The notes under the pieces: generated by a model
What the model saw: the letters and a program-made list of their open reading frames with translations, nothing else
The model's database searches: none
Told to the model about the DNA's origin: nothing
Assembly (NCBI GenBank): GCA_047495785.1
Contig: JBLDXI010000028.1
Location: 1,612,001-1,676,000, forward strand
Source: Lepidodermella squamata
Taxonomy: Eukaryota; Gastrotricha
DNA length: 64,000 bases
Reading direction: 5' to 3'
Translations under genes and position numbers: made by a program
Shown: piece after piece, positions 1 through 9,964 of the stretch
Layout: every line of letters begins with the position of its first letter
How positions within the stretch are numbered: the first letter of the stretch is position 1

Positions 1-373
1 TTTGACATTCATCGTACTGCTCTTGGAAGCACGTCTCTCCGACCGGCCAGTTCTAGCCGTAACAGTTCTCCTAGCTCTGGTTTTCATGGAAGCCGACTCT
101 CTTAAATACCTGCCACAAAAGCCTGGCTTTGTATTTATGACTGCATGCATGAAATGTTGCGAATTTCTCACATGTGTTATGACACTTTATTGCCTGATCA
201 CTTGCGGGCTAGCGAACTCGTATCCAGACTGGTATGCCACAGTTCTGATCGAAAATTCGCTTTTTAAACTTAGAAATGGTCGTGCCATGGATATTGTTGC
301 TTTTGTTTTGATGATATTGGCCTATGGTGTCTCTCTTGTGTTCTTTGTATTGGTGTTGTTATCTAAATTATAA
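1..373 (+). CDS. Group B pLGIC subunit, 3' part only (cut by window edge)
   Basis: This is the membrane half of a Cys-loop receptor subunit. The frame is open from the first base and ends with TAA at 371-373. It holds the end of M1, the M2 segment (DRPVLAVTVLLALVFMEAD), M3, a loop of about 25 residues containing the group B motif NSYPDWYA, and M4. Bases 1-307 are identical to 4143-4449 of the intact group B gene at 3391-4515. From base 308 to the stop the two differ at many positions, so the copies look joined by gene conversion. The extracellular part and the start lie outside the window, so integrity is unknown. Confidence 0.9.
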   Translation, partial: LTFIVLLLEARLSDRPVLAVTVLLALVFMEADSLKYLPQKPGFVFMTACMKCCEFLTCVMTLYCLITCGLANSYPDWYATVLIENSLFKLRNGRAMDIVAFVLMILAYGVSLVFFVLVLLSKL

Positions 374-417
374 ATTGAGTAAATTGGTTTCACAGTGGTT
401 CAAGTACCGTTTTTCAT

Positions 418-790
418 CGATTAATAGCCTCCCTCAAATAATAGCCTGAAATTTTTGACTGTTTTCGGCATTTAAAACTAAATAATAGCCCGCCTCGAAT
501 AATAGCCACGTCTTGCCTTGTCCGAAGCAGGTGGCGCGCTGGAGGAGGGGCAAAGCTGTCCTAATTTCGTCGCCTACAACTGCTAAGCGGATTAGAGGTG
601 GTGGACGTAAGCCGCTGTTTGCGGATGTCGAGGAGAGATTAGCAGCGTGGGTCAGACAACAGATAAGTCAACCACGGAAACGACTTATTGCGATGATGAA
701 ATTTGCCAATTGCCAATAAATAATAGCCCCCCTCGAATAATTGCCTCTTTTTTGGACCGTTTCCGGAGTTTCGGAAAAAATAGTAGCTTC
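418..790 (+). mobile_element. Remnant of a pogo/Tigger-like DNA transposon
   Basis: Variants of the motif AATAATAGCC with CCCTCGAATAAT occur around 420-447, 480-508 and 715-746, and the first and last groups are both followed by related sequence ending in a TTTCGG-like string. Between them (about 513-719) an open frame reads ARWRRGKAV then KRIRGGGRKPLF then EERLAAWVRQQ. This matches the second helix-turn-helix of CENP-B-type transposase DNA-binding domains found in pogo/Tigger transposases. No start codon or catalytic domain remains, so this is a dead fragment. The repeat blocks are in direct orientation, so the element boundaries are uncertain. Confidence 0.6.
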
Positions 791-810
791 CGATTCTAGA
801 ATTCGGCCTA

Positions 811-1230
811 GTGGCCTACACGTTCGCAGCCAACCCAACGCTACTCGATCTACTCGACCAAGTTCAAGACCGATTTGTCAGAGCAACAGCGGTGACACTT
901 CAGCCTCTTGCGAAACGCCGATTCGTCGGCGTGATGTGCTACCTGTATAAAATCATTGTAGCTCGACGTGGTACCCAGCAAATCAGAACGAGGTTTGTTA
1001 GGGTTGCACGGAGATCAGGCAGACTGCGAAACCCTAAACGTGAACATAGCTATCAAATCAGAGTCAACACGCCGAGCTCGGTCCGCGACATCGACCCGTT
1101 CTTGCGTAAGGCAGCAATAATGCAAAAGTGGAACCAGCTACTTAAAACCGTCTTCCCATGGGCAACAGAGCCTGAACCGTTCAAACATTCTAAGCCTTAC
1201 CTTTTGACACCATCCGAAAGGGCTGAATAA
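811..1230 (+). pseudogene. Decayed C-terminal end of a CR1/Jockey-type LINE reverse transcriptase
   Basis: The open frame has no ATG start. It reads LLDQVQDRFVRA, then LAKRRFVGVMCYLYKI, then KWNQLLKTVFPWATE and FKHSKPYLL. The order VQ.RF ... RR....+YKI ... WN.L...V ... FK..L.. is the usual tail of CR1- and Jockey-like non-LTR reverse transcriptases. The polymerase motifs upstream are missing. The tail of the RTE element at 29-32 kb has a different ending (RWYGHVARM, RGRPKLRW), so this is a different clade. Assignment rests on the motif order only. Confidence 0.5.
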
Positions 1231-1578
1231 AAATTTTAAATAAAAAACATACTATTTCTACTTTGCTTCCACCTACATGAAAAATAAAATGACTAGTAAA
1301 AGTTGAAATCAAACGTGTTCGGGCGTTGGCTCGCGCGCAACAAGTGTGAGCCAGAGCACGGTGGGACAATGCGCGCGCGCGTCCATTGTTCTCGATTTGG
1401 AGCCCACCGCGTACCTGGGTTAAAACCTATGAGCCGAAGCTCGACAAAGGTGTTTGATAAGAGCAGGCCCTTCGCAGGCCCTTCGCATCCTGGTTGACCA
1501 GAGCGCGGCGTGGAGTAATGCCCAGTCGGGGTCTGGTCGACCAGACCGCGATGTGGTCGTTTTCGGACTTGGGTCGTA
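1231..1578. other. Non-coding interval
   Basis: No supportable gene. The stretch is locally CpG-rich (about 1320-1560) and contains a perfect 14-bp palindrome TCTGGTCGACCAGA near 1541-1554. A short open frame at 1303-1497 resembles nothing I know. Confidence 0.5.
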
Positions 1579-1818
1579 ACAGAAGCATCGAATTATCTCC
1601 CCAAAAAAACCGGATTTGTTTTTCTACAATTTTTCATGAAAACCTGTGACTTTTTCATCGGATTCTTTGTCATCTACTGCTGCGTAACATGCGGCTTAGC
1701 AAACTCTTATCGGGAATGGTTCACATCTCCCCTTATTGAAACTCAAAATTGCACTCTTTCTACAGGGAGATCTTTCGATATTCTTATTGTTGTCATTTTC
1801 ATTCAAGATTCAAGTTAA
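1579..1818 (+). pseudogene. Fragment of a group B pLGIC gene (end of M2 to M4)
   Basis: From about 1579 the frame reads TEASNYLPKKTGFVF, matching EADSLKYLPQKPGFVF of the group B receptors. It continues through an M3-like segment, the signature CGLANSYREWF and a shortened M4 that stops early. No extracellular domain or M1 precedes it; the upstream DNA is unrelated CpG-rich sequence. It is therefore a relic of a fourth B-type copy between the partial gene at the window start and the A-B pair that follows. The 240 bases carry no internal stop, so the loss of the 5' part may be fairly recent. Confidence 0.75.
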
Positions 1819-1959
1819 CGGCATTGCCATTCTGTGGCGTTACCCGACAGCTGCGAGTACCGCCTGAAATTATGCGAGAATAAAAATACTGGCTTGGAAA
1901 AACAAAAGATAAATCATGCGAACACAGTTGCATCGTTTGTATCGAGGAATTATGTTTGC

Positions 1960-1991
1960 TCGCAATATCCGGTCTCGACTTTCACGGCAAA
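1960..1991 (+). promoter_or_regulatory. Conserved upstream element of group A receptor genes (copy 1)
   Basis: The motif TCGCAATATCCGGTCTCGAC followed by TTTCACGGCAAA lies 115 bp before the start codon at 2075. Nearly the same sequence lies 107-108 bp before the other two group A genes (8586 and 19318). Position and sequence are kept although neighbouring DNA differs. A promoter role is inferred. Confidence 0.5.
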
Positions 1992-2074
1992 GCTACGGCT
2001 TATGACTTCAAATATGCTTCAAATATGCACTGTTCATTCATATTCTGACATTGGAAATAATTATCAAGTCAGGG

Positions 2075-3205
2075 ATGCCCGTTAGACGCACCCACGAATT
2101 TTTCCTTTTAGCAACTTTTGCGTTAAGGATAATTTGCGGCAAGCCGAACTTTGATTTATCAAGCGCTCGAAGTTTGGACCTTATTGCGAGGTGCAACCAA
2201 TTTTCGGTCGAGGCTACTAACCCAAACTGTAAAATAAGCATAGAATTAGACGACGTAGATCAATCTTGCTTGACAACACCAATTAGAACAGCCCTAATAA
2301 TATCGAGATCATACGGAATCGATGACGTCACCGAGACGTTCAGAGTACAAGCAAGCTTCATAATCGAATGGGCCGCTGCTTGTGATCGACTTGGCAATTT
2401 GAGCGGGACGTATTTCTATCCCAATACAAGCCTTTTCTGGCAACCAGAATTCATCCACGATAACGCAGTCGACGATCCGGTAATGGCTAACTTTCAGTCA
2501 ATTTTCAGCGCTAGAATCTCCAATCAGCATGTCATTTTTCGATCGGAGATAAGTGGCATTTTCGTTTCATCCTGTGACATCGATCTAAGCCATTTTCCGT
2601 TTGACTATCAAAGGTGCAAGATTTACCTGCGATTGGCAAACTATGCAGAGGATGCAGTCACAATTGATGTTAAAACCTACAATTCACAGCCTATGGAGTA
2701 TTGGACCAACTGGGAATTAGATAAACTGAGTTCGACGCTGCAGAAGCTTTTCGGCAATCCTAGCCCTGTATTCATTATGAATTTCAAACGCCGCTCAGAA
2801 TTCTACATTTGGTTTCTAATGATACCTTGCGCTGCTTTGACTTTCCTACAGTTTCTTTCCATCGCTATCCACGCTTCGAAACCATTGAGACCTGGTTTTG
2901 CGATAACGATCCTGTTAGCTATGACAGTTTTGCGAATCGAGATAAGTAACAGAACACCAGCTAAGCCTGGTAAGATGTTGCTAACGGATTACACTCGTTC
3001 ATGTGAACTTCTCACTTTATTCATTACTCTTTATGCATTTTTCACCTGCCATCTTGCGAAAAAATTTCCAAAATGGTTTAACAGGAATGTGATTGTTATT
3101 GGTAGATGGAAGGCTTCACGCAATAGGTTGTGTGATGCCATTGCTTGTTCGACATCGCTCTTTGCTTTCAGCCTTGTTAATGTTTTCCTATTCTATACGT
3201 TGTGA
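2075..3205 (+). CDS. Cys-loop receptor (pLGIC) subunit, group A
   Basis: Predicted subunit of a pentameric ligand-gated channel in the plasma membrane, 376 residues, single exon. An in-frame TTG at 2051 precedes it, but ATG 2075 gives a clean signal peptide (residues 1-22). The group A mark ARSLDLIARCN follows at 31-41. W122-x-P with N130 is the W-x-P-x5-N motif. The Cys-loop is C167-C181 around FPFD. M1 is about 244-267, M2 about 272-291, M3 308-327 and M4 352-376, with only about 25 residues between M3 and M4. At the inner mouth of M2 the usual Asp is replaced: the motif is LRPGFAITILLAMT instead of DRP. No Trp follows the Cys-loop and no vicinal Cys pair is present. It forms an A-B pair with the gene 185 bp downstream. 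Confidence 0.93.
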   Translation: MPVRRTHEFFLLATFALRIICGKPNFDLSSARSLDLIARCNQFSVEATNPNCKISIELDDVDQSCLTTPIRTALIISRSYGIDDVTETFRVQASFIIEWAAACDRLGNLSGTYFYPNTSLFWQPEFIHDNAVDDPVMANFQSIFSARISNQHVIFRSEISGIFVSSCDIDLSHFPFDYQRCKIYLRLANYAEDAVTIDVKTYNSQPMEYWTNWELDKLSSTLQKLFGNPSPVFIMNFKRRSEFYIWFLMIPCAALTFLQFLSIAIHASKPLRPGFAITILLAMTVLRIEISNRTPAKPGKMLLTDYTRSCELLTLFITLYAFFTCHLAKKFPKWFNRNVIVIGRWKASRNRLCDAIACSTSLFAFSLVNVFLFYTL

Positions 3206-3267
3206 GAATATTTTTTACAATTTTCAGCTGTTTGTTTGAACCATGTGACATGTATTTGATTTATATT

Positions 3268-3318
3268 GCGCATGCCGGAAGTTTGACGCGTTGAGGTAAA
3301 CAAGCCAAGGTTATATAG
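3268..3318 (+). promoter_or_regulatory. Conserved upstream element of group B genes with TATA-like box (copy 1)
   Basis: CCGGAAGTTTGACGCGTTGA, then GGTAAACAAGCCAAGG and TTATATAG, ends about 72 bp before the ATG at 3391. Related sequences precede the B genes at 10058 and 20877. Shared core: CGGAA.TTTGA.G....GAGG.AAACA.GCC.AG, then an AT-rich TATA-like stretch. The promoter role is inferred from conservation and position. Confidence 0.55.
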
Positions 3319-3390
3319 ATGAGAATTTTCGATATTTTATTATCTTCTATTTAACATAACATCGAGCATAAACACTCTTATATTATAGTT

Positions 3391-4515
3391 ATGAATTTAT
3401 CAAATATTCTTATATTATACTTGTTGTTTAAATCTTCATTCTCTGATGTGAACACCACATCTCTACGGCGGGCACGAAACCTTCTGCTGAACTGTCCCGA
3501 CCTTAGTCCAGAGAGCCCTGGTCCTCGTTGTGCTGCTAGTGCTGCAAATAGTAATTGTAAATTAGCAAAAGTGGAGCTGAAAGGATACGCCGGATTGATC
3601 GAAGCTATTAACGATCAGCAGCAGAGTTTCTCCGCGACATTGCATTTCACCGTGAGATGGAATGGCTCGTGTAATCCTGCTATCGCTGCGAAGCTTGATC
3701 CGTGGCAATACGTATCTTTCCCGGTTCCTGATACTATGTTTTGGCGACCGAAATTTGTCCACGTCAACCCATTCGACACTCACTTGCTTGACAAGGCTAC
3801 ATCAAAACTGGTAGTGGTAATCAAATCTTCCAGTGTTCATTTCATCTGGAATTTTATTAGAAGACTCACTTCGACTTGCGATCTTGATGTGGCGTTGTTC
3901 CCTTTTGATACTCAGATTTGCGCCATCAAACTTAAAACAGCCTCTCAGCGAATGCATTACGTGCTGAAACAGGTATCGGCGGGTGCTTATAACATGTTTC
4001 GAAAGAATCGTGACAATTGGCTCATCATTGACATATCCGCTTCCATCAGCAACCGAACGACTTACAAGTATATCTTCACATTTCGAAGGAAACCAGAGTT
4101 TTACATCTGGAATCTTATCCTACCATTTCTTGTTCTCACATTTTTGACATTCATCGTACTGCTCTTGGAAGCACGTCTCTCCGACCGGCCAGTTCTAGCC
4201 GTAACAGTTCTCCTAGCTCTGGTTTTCATGGAAGCCGACTCTCTTAAATACCTGCCACAAAAGCCTGGCTTTGTATTTATGACTGCATGCATGAAATGTT
4301 GCGAATTTCTCACATGTGTTATGACACTTTATTGCCTGATCACTTGCGGGCTAGCGAACTCGTATCCAGACTGGTATGCCACAGTTCTGATCGAAAATTC
4401 GCTTTTTAAACTTAGAAATGGTCGTGCCATGGATATTGTTGCTTTTGTTATTATGTTATTGGCCTATGGTATCTCTCTTGCTTTTTTTGCATTGATGTTG
4501 TTATCTAAAATCTAA
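3391..4515 (+). CDS. Cys-loop receptor (pLGIC) subunit, group B
   Basis: A 374-residue single-exon subunit with signal peptide (1-18) and the group B start SLRRARNLLLNC. Extra extracellular cysteines at 35, 47, 56 and 94 precede the motif W118-x-P with N126. The Cys-loop is C163-C177 (CDLDVALFPFDTQIC). A pre-M1 RRKPEFYIWNLILP is strongly nicotinic-like. M1 is about 237-259, M2 265-284 with Asp at -1', Thr at 6' and Leu at 9', M3 about 297-321 and M4 347-373. The M3-M4 loop holds LANSYPDWYA. The 3' part (to base 4449) is identical to the partial copy at the window start. It follows a group A gene head to tail, an arrangement seen three times here. Confidence 0.93.
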   Translation: MNLSNILILYLLFKSSFSDVNTTSLRRARNLLLNCPDLSPESPGPRCAASAANSNCKLAKVELKGYAGLIEAINDQQQSFSATLHFTVRWNGSCNPAIAAKLDPWQYVSFPVPDTMFWRPKFVHVNPFDTHLLDKATSKLVVVIKSSSVHFIWNFIRRLTSTCDLDVALFPFDTQICAIKLKTASQRMHYVLKQVSAGAYNMFRKNRDNWLIIDISASISNRTTYKYIFTFRRKPEFYIWNLILPFLVLTFLTFIVLLLEARLSDRPVLAVTVLLALVFMEADSLKYLPQKPGFVFMTACMKCCEFLTCVMTLYCLITCGLANSYPDWYATVLIENSLFKLRNGRAMDIVAFVIMLLAYGISLAFFALMLLSKI

Positions 4516-4564
4516 AATATAAATTGAGTAAATTCGAAAATTTACGGGAGCGTAATTCATTTTA

Positions 4565-4739
4565 CAGTAAAACCTGTTATCTCGAACTCGGTGAAGGTCG
4601 AAAATCTGTCATGTCGAACACTTTTCGTAGAACCGTCTATAGTTCACATAAGCTAAATATTTTCTCTCTCTGTCGAAACTCTCTCTATGTCGAATGCATT
4701 TTTCGGAACCGTAGCCCTTCGAGAAAACAGGTTTCACTG
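4565..4739. mobile_element. 175-bp pogo/Tigger-type MITE with TA target duplication
   Basis: The ends are CAGTAAAACCTGTT and, on the opposite strand, CAGTGAAACCTGTT, with TA on both outer sides (4563-4564 and 4740-4741). The interior repeats TCTCGAAC/GTCGAA-like strings. CAGT.AAACCT termini and a TA duplication are typical of pogo/Tigger elements. It is too short to code, so it would depend on a transposase elsewhere. It sits just after the stop of the B gene. Confidence 0.75.
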
Positions 4740-4742
4740 TAA

Positions 4743-5750
4743 TCCTTAATCCTAAATGGTGGCTTCACGGTGGTTCAATTACTATATGCCTACTTTGAGC
4801 CTGAATATATCGAGGAGTTATACTGAGAAGCCATACGAAGGACTTCTTCCACGTGCACATCCCGCATTTTTGTTTCTACGAAGCGCAGTCATAAGGCTTA
4901 CCGTTTATCGTAGTGCGCAAAGTAGGATCCTCTAACTAGGGGGTATTTTCGGGCTCAAATTTTACGACCAAGGGGCCCCCCTGTGGTTTTTTTGGCCTGC
5001 TGAACTGGAGAGGGGAGGGAATCATTCCCCCTATACTTCGCGCCCTGGTTTATCCAGAAGTAACACATAGAAATCGTGTAGCTTACGTTAAATAGCATCT
5101 TTAATCCCCAATATCTCCCCTGAGCCCGTCTCATGCCGCTGAGCTGATATAGGCATGCGATTTTTTGCCTTGTATTATTTTAAAAACGACGATTGTGGCA
5201 TGCTCGTTAATGATGAATTCCAGAAGACTGATGACCTCAAGCTTAAAAAAAGCAGTTAAGTATTATAGAAATTCCTCCTTGATGAAAAAATGCGAAAGGA
5301 ATGCTTGTAGGGATTTCTTTGCATGACCTTTCTCTCATGTTTATCTGATCCTCTCGTGTTATATAACATTGCAGATTTGTTGTCTGATAGAATACGTGGT
5401 TGAGGTGAAAAGAAATGACCTGGCCCGGCAGAATGTAAGGCTAATAGGTAATGTTCTGCGTTTTTCACCAAAAGGTTTTTTATAGGTTCACTGCTATGCG
5501 TCGTGAAAAAGTCATGAACAAGATGACTGAGAAAAGATCGAGAGTTGTGGCCTAACATGTGTGGCAATTAAAGCGCTTTTTGTATGTTAGCATAATAAGG
5601 CTGTTTTCATAAACATCGTGATCTTCAGAGGTTTTTTAAACCACGAACCTCGTAGGCGTTTCAGGGCCCCATGTGACCTCCTAGAAGTAGAAACTGGGGC
5701 TTAAATAGCCCCTAGGCCGCTGCCCTCGGTGCCATAATATTATCTACTTG
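4743..5750. other. Non-coding interval before the carboxylesterase gene
   Basis: No gene could be supported. A minus-strand frame at 5256-5567 begins only at a non-ATG codon and shows no family likeness. Short G- and C-runs occur around 4940-5030. No promoter motif could be recognised for the esterase. Confidence 0.5.
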
Positions 5751-7752
5751 ATGCGGAAACAAAGTTTAACCATGGTCGTCACTCTGGTTTACATGTTAGT
5801 CATACTACAAGCTGCATCAGCTCAGCAAAACTATCCTGTTGTTAATACAAATTCGGGACCGGTGAGGGGAAAAATGGTCACCGTGACATCTGACCCGAGT
5901 CAAATCGACGTCTACCAGTTCACTGCCATTCCATTTGCGAAACCTCCAATCGGAGATCTAAGACTGAAGAAAACTCAATCCGTCCAACCATGGACAACGA
6001 TTCTCGATGCAACTAACGATCCACCTCAATGCATGCAGAATGCCATGCGGTTTCCTGGTGGTCCTGTTCTCACGCCGAGAATGTCCGAAGACTGCCTTTA
6101 CCTCAACATCTGGGCACCTAAGGCGGCGGTCGATAGCGTTGGTCAGAATGTTCGAAAATTGAGTGTTTATGTATTCATTCATGGCGGAGGCTTTTCTATG
6201 GGCTCGATCAGCGATAAAACAATTAATGGGCAGTTTCTATCAGGACTGAACAACATCATAGTTGTGGCAATTCAATACCGACTCGGCTCGTTGGGATTTG
6301 CCTATCAAGGTAATAACTATGCCCCCAGTAATATGGGGCTATGGGACCAACTCGAGGCCCTGAAATGGATAAATGCTAATATCGGTGCCTTCGGAGGTGA
6401 TAACACAGCAGTAACAATCGGTGGTCAAAGTGCTGGGGGATCTTCTGTTACCGCTCATTTGTTGTCACCCTACAGCCGACCCTACTTCCAGCGTGCGATT
6501 ATCGAATCAGGCGCCGCAACTATGGTATGGGGCAGGCGAAATTCCTCGATCGTCAGGCGAACCTCGGACATAGTTCTCAGCACCATTTGTATGCCTACTT
6601 CGAACATGGAAACTTGGATGCAATGCCTTAGTCGAGCAAACGCTTCCTCATTTCCAGTTACAGATTCCTCCCTGGCTGGTAAACAAATCGTAAGGGAAGA
6701 TAATTTCGCCCCAGTTGTTGACGGCGACTTCATCCCTCGAGATCCATCGTCAATGCTTGCATCGGGCGACATTTCGAAGGTCCCTATTTTAATAGGGATG
6801 ACTAAGGACGAAGCGTCTTTCCAAATAGCAGGAATGTCAGATGGTAATAACCCTCCCCTTTTCGGCCTGCAGCCAAGCCAGTTGACGAATGACCATTACA
6901 AAACTTTGATTTCAACTCGCTTCATCGATTTTCACCAGCTGCTGTATGGTAGCAATAGTACATCTGCAATATCAAAAGTTGCCTCGGCTATTCAATCTCA
7001 ATATCAACCCGGAAGTCAAGGCTTGGCCATTTTTCAAGCAGTGAGTGATGCCGATAGTGACTACACGTTCAAATGTCCCGTTTTGACCTGGGCTAAAGGC
7101 ACGGCCAGCGCAGGGGCTTCAGTTTTTGCCTACTTGTTTAGCCATGTACGGGAGAACCCAACCGGACCTGGTTATTTAGGCGCAAAACACGGCGAGGAAC
7201 TTCAGTAAATTGACAATTTTCAAACATTTTAGAGATTATACTTTCATTCATTTTTTCAGATTTGTGTTCGGCCAGCCAATGTCTAACAACTCGTACTCTG
7301 TCAATGAAAGGCTCCTGAGCTTAACAATGATGACGTATTGGTCAAATTTCATTAAATTCGGGTAAGTAACCCAGATTGAAACGCAACAATAGCGAACATA
7401 TGATTCTCAATAGAAATCCTAACGGTGATGGGCAAGGTCGTCTTCGAACGTGGCCACCCTATTCGGGCTCTGGCTGTTCGAAGCAAGTGTTTGACATCAA
7501 CATAGCCAGCGTAGTTAGCAAAACCAGCCCTGACTCACTGGCCATTATCTGCGACTACAAGAAAAATGAGTGTGAGACGGTGAGTTGATGTTCGCTGATG
7601 TTCGTGATGCCTTTTCACACAAAATGTGGTATTTCTTTTAGTTTTGGAATGACTACATGCCGAAACTGATCGCAGCAGCGTTGAGTAATACGACAGCAAG
7701 TGATCCAAATCCTGTTCGGGCACGCCGGCCCCGTTCCGCAAGAGGAGGCTGA
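5751..7752 (+). CDS. Secreted carboxylesterase (type B / cholinesterase-like), four exons
   Basis: An alpha/beta hydrolase that should split carboxylic esters outside the cell. Exons are 5751-7204, 7260-7361, 7414-7579 and 7642-7752; introns are 55, 52 and 62 nt, all GT-AG, and the joined frame gives 610 residues. The signal peptide ends near residue 24 (LQAASAQQ). Family marks: IPFAKPPIGDLR, the EDCLYLNIW box, the oxyanion stretch IHGGGFSMG, the nucleophile Ser227 in GGQSAGG (the family often has GESAGG), an acidic residue in TKDEASF and the His of GAKHGEEL just before intron 1. After intron 1 the frame continues QFVFGQP, as expected for the family. The C-terminus is Arg/Ser/Pro-rich with no membrane segment or clear GPI signal. 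Catalytic His and acid assignments follow the family, not a test. Confidence 0.9.
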
Positions 7753-8585
7753 AGTAGATATAATAACGATGACTCATCGTCGCCGGATGACGATGGACGC
7801 GACTGAACAGGAAATTGATTTTTTTGCAAGGAAAACAGTAGTTTTCAAACACAATAAAAAGCTTATATCTGTCAATCGATCAAAATCAGGAGTTCCCAAA
7901 CATGATGCTGTGGTACACATGCATATAATGCAGTGTGCGACTTTCAGGGGGGGGGGGGGGGGGGATGGGGGGGGATCATCCCCCCCAGCTCGGCCTGGCC
8001 AGACAACAAAATGAGAATTTATCCCACTGTTTCACTGGGGCGTGTTTCAGTGGAAAATCTTCACAATTTTCTCGCTTCGCTCGGTTATTAGCCGAAATGA
8101 CTCGTCATTTTGGCAAAAACAGCAAAAAAATTGTTTCCATCCCTGGGAGCTCGCGGATCGAAGATCGCACCCTGATCTAGTGAAGAAGGGCTCAATATTG
8201 GTTTCTTCTAGTTTTGTCGGGCACCAAAAGCCCAGGTTCGATTCTGGAATTTTTATTAGAAACAAAAGTAGCGCTGAATAGAAAATACCTAGAGCCGATT
8301 AGCGATTCCAAAATTGTGACCACAAAATGATACCTCAATTCCAATACATGTTTCTGCATAGCGGCAACCGATGCTCATATTCTCGTGAACTTCTGATGAA
8401 ACCAAGCTTCAGATTGAATCCAGTTGGAGCATTTGGTGGAGCGCTTCGACTGGGAGGTTCCTAGGATCGAAAGAACATCGCAGTAAGGATCACAAGGATG
8501 GTGAATCTTGAGTTTGGGAATTCGACTGCCAGTAGCGATCAATGATTTTGCTTGCACAGTGTGATATTGTGATAGTGTGATATTG
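7753..8585. other. Non-coding interval with an 18-G tract
   Basis: A run of 18 G (7947-7964), AT, 8 G (7967-7974) and then a C-run could fold into a hairpin or G-quadruplex. Several small frames at 8040-8280 overlap in all directions and none looks real. A short repeat of GTGATATTGTGATAGTGTGA lies around 8560-8586. I see no gene. Confidence 0.5.
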
Positions 8586-8619
8586 TCGCAATTTCCGACC
8601 TCGTCTCTCGGCTTTCAAA
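8586..8619 (+). promoter_or_regulatory. Conserved upstream element of group A receptor genes (copy 2)
   Basis: TCGCAATTTCCGACCTCGTC followed by TCTCGGCTTTCAAA, 108 bp before the ATG at 8694. It matches 19318-19351 at nearly every base and 1960-1991 more loosely. A promoter or 5' leader function is inferred. Confidence 0.55.
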
Positions 8620-8693
8620 GCGAAACATATAGCATACACCCTCTAGCGACTACAGCTTTGTCCTTTGCGCAATTGTACTTAAACAATTAAATA

Positions 8694-9863
8694 ATGAATA
8701 TAAAATTGCTTTTAATTCTTTTGAAGCCAACTGAACATGCGCTTCCAATCATTATATCCCTGATTCTTGCATCGAAGATCAATTGCAGCCAGCAATTGTT
8801 TGATATATCGAATGCGCGAAGTTTGGACCTAATCGCGAGGTGTAACCATTTTTCTTTTGAGGTTATGAACCCAGGCTGTAATATCAGCAAATCATTGGAA
8901 TATCCGGACCATTCCTGCTCGAAAACAAGTATCAAAACAACGTTACTGACAAGGAACCTCTACGGAATCGATGATGTGACTGAAAGTTTCAAAATTCGGG
9001 TCGATTTCTTATTCGCGTGGTCAGTGAGCTGCAAACGATTGGGCGACCTGAACGGGACCACTTTCTATCCGAATGAAAGTCTTTTCTGGCGACCGCAGTT
9101 TAAGCACGAAAATGCCATCGAAGATCCAACCATGGCTCATTTACAATCCGTTTTCCATGCTGAAATTCGCCCGCGACGTGTAAAATTTCATATGCAGCTG
9201 AGTGGAATTCTCGTGTCAACCTGCACTATTTTTCTCCAAAATTTTCCGTTCGACATTCAAATTTGCCGGGTAATACTAAGGCTGGACAACCCTGCGTATG
9301 ACAATGTGGTCGTAACAGATGCCAGAGGCTACATTTGGAGTTTTGGGCCGAAAACAAAGGATAACTGGGAAGTGATCGGAAATGGCGCTAAGCTTAAGAC
9401 GCTTTTGGGCGATCTAAATCCTTCTTTCTACTTCATCTTAAAACGCCGCTCGGATTTCTACATTCGGTTTCTGATAATACCGTGCGCTGTTCTTACTAAC
9501 CTCCAGTTCCTTTCCATTGCTATCCACGCTTCAAAGCCTTTGAGGCCAGGTTTTGCGATAACAATTCTTCTTGCTATGACGTTTTTGCGAGTTGAGATAA
9601 GTAACAGAACTCCAGCTAAGCCTGAAAAGATGTTGCTAACCGATTATACGCGTGGATGTGAGCTTCTCACTTTATTCATAACTCTATATGCCTTTGTAAC
9701 ATGCCATTTCGCGAAAAAATTCTCAAAATGGTTCAACAGCAATGTGATTGTGATTGGAAAATGGAAGCTTTCCCGTAATAGGTTATGTGACGCAATCGCT
9801 TGCTCGATATCACTCATTGCGTTCTGTTTTTTGAATGTTTATCTATTCTACTTTAAAATTTGA
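8694..9863 (+). CDS. Cys-loop receptor (pLGIC) subunit, group A
   Basis: A 389-residue single-exon subunit. The N-terminal hydrophobic stretch to about residue 30 acts as signal peptide, and ARSLDLIARCNHF (41-53) marks group A. N-glycosylation sequons occur at NIS, NGT and NES. The W-x-P motif is FWRPQFKHEN (131-140), and the Cys-loop is C177-C191 (CTIFLQNFPFDIQIC). M2 reads LRPGFAITILLAMTFLRVE, again without the Asp at -1'. The short M3-M4 loop contains FSKWFNSNVIVIGKWK. The membrane half is nearly the same as in the gene at 19425, while the extracellular half differs more. It is the first gene of the first A-B-C block; the B gene follows after 194 bp. Confidence 0.93.
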   Translation: MNIKLLLILLKPTEHALPIIISLILASKINCSQQLFDISNARSLDLIARCNHFSFEVMNPGCNISKSLEYPDHSCSKTSIKTTLLTRNLYGIDDVTESFKIRVDFLFAWSVSCKRLGDLNGTTFYPNESLFWRPQFKHENAIEDPTMAHLQSVFHAEIRPRRVKFHMQLSGILVSTCTIFLQNFPFDIQICRVILRLDNPAYDNVVVTDARGYIWSFGPKTKDNWEVIGNGAKLKTLLGDLNPSFYFILKRRSDFYIRFLIIPCAVLTNLQFLSIAIHASKPLRPGFAITILLAMTFLRVEISNRTPAKPEKMLLTDYTRGCELLTLFITLYAFVTCHFAKKFSKWFNSNVIVIGKWKLSRNRLCDAIACSISLIAFCFLNVYLFYFKI

Positions 9864-9964
9864 CCTCACGCCTGTTCGATATCGTTCATCTTTGAAGATT
9901 TTTACTCTTCAATTTGACTGCGGCAAACTTATTTTCGTTTGACATTTTATCACCAATATGTGCT

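Noticed and set aside
2051-2074. TTG start for the group A receptor
   Set aside because: ATG 2075 directly precedes a good signal peptide; the extra eight codons add nothing.
5256-5567. 103-codon minus-strand open frame
   Set aside because: No proper start, no domain, no splice context or paralogue in the window.
8042-8281. Overlapping frames of about 80 codons on both strands
   Set aside because: Mutually overlapping, no domain, no conserved start; treated as chance.
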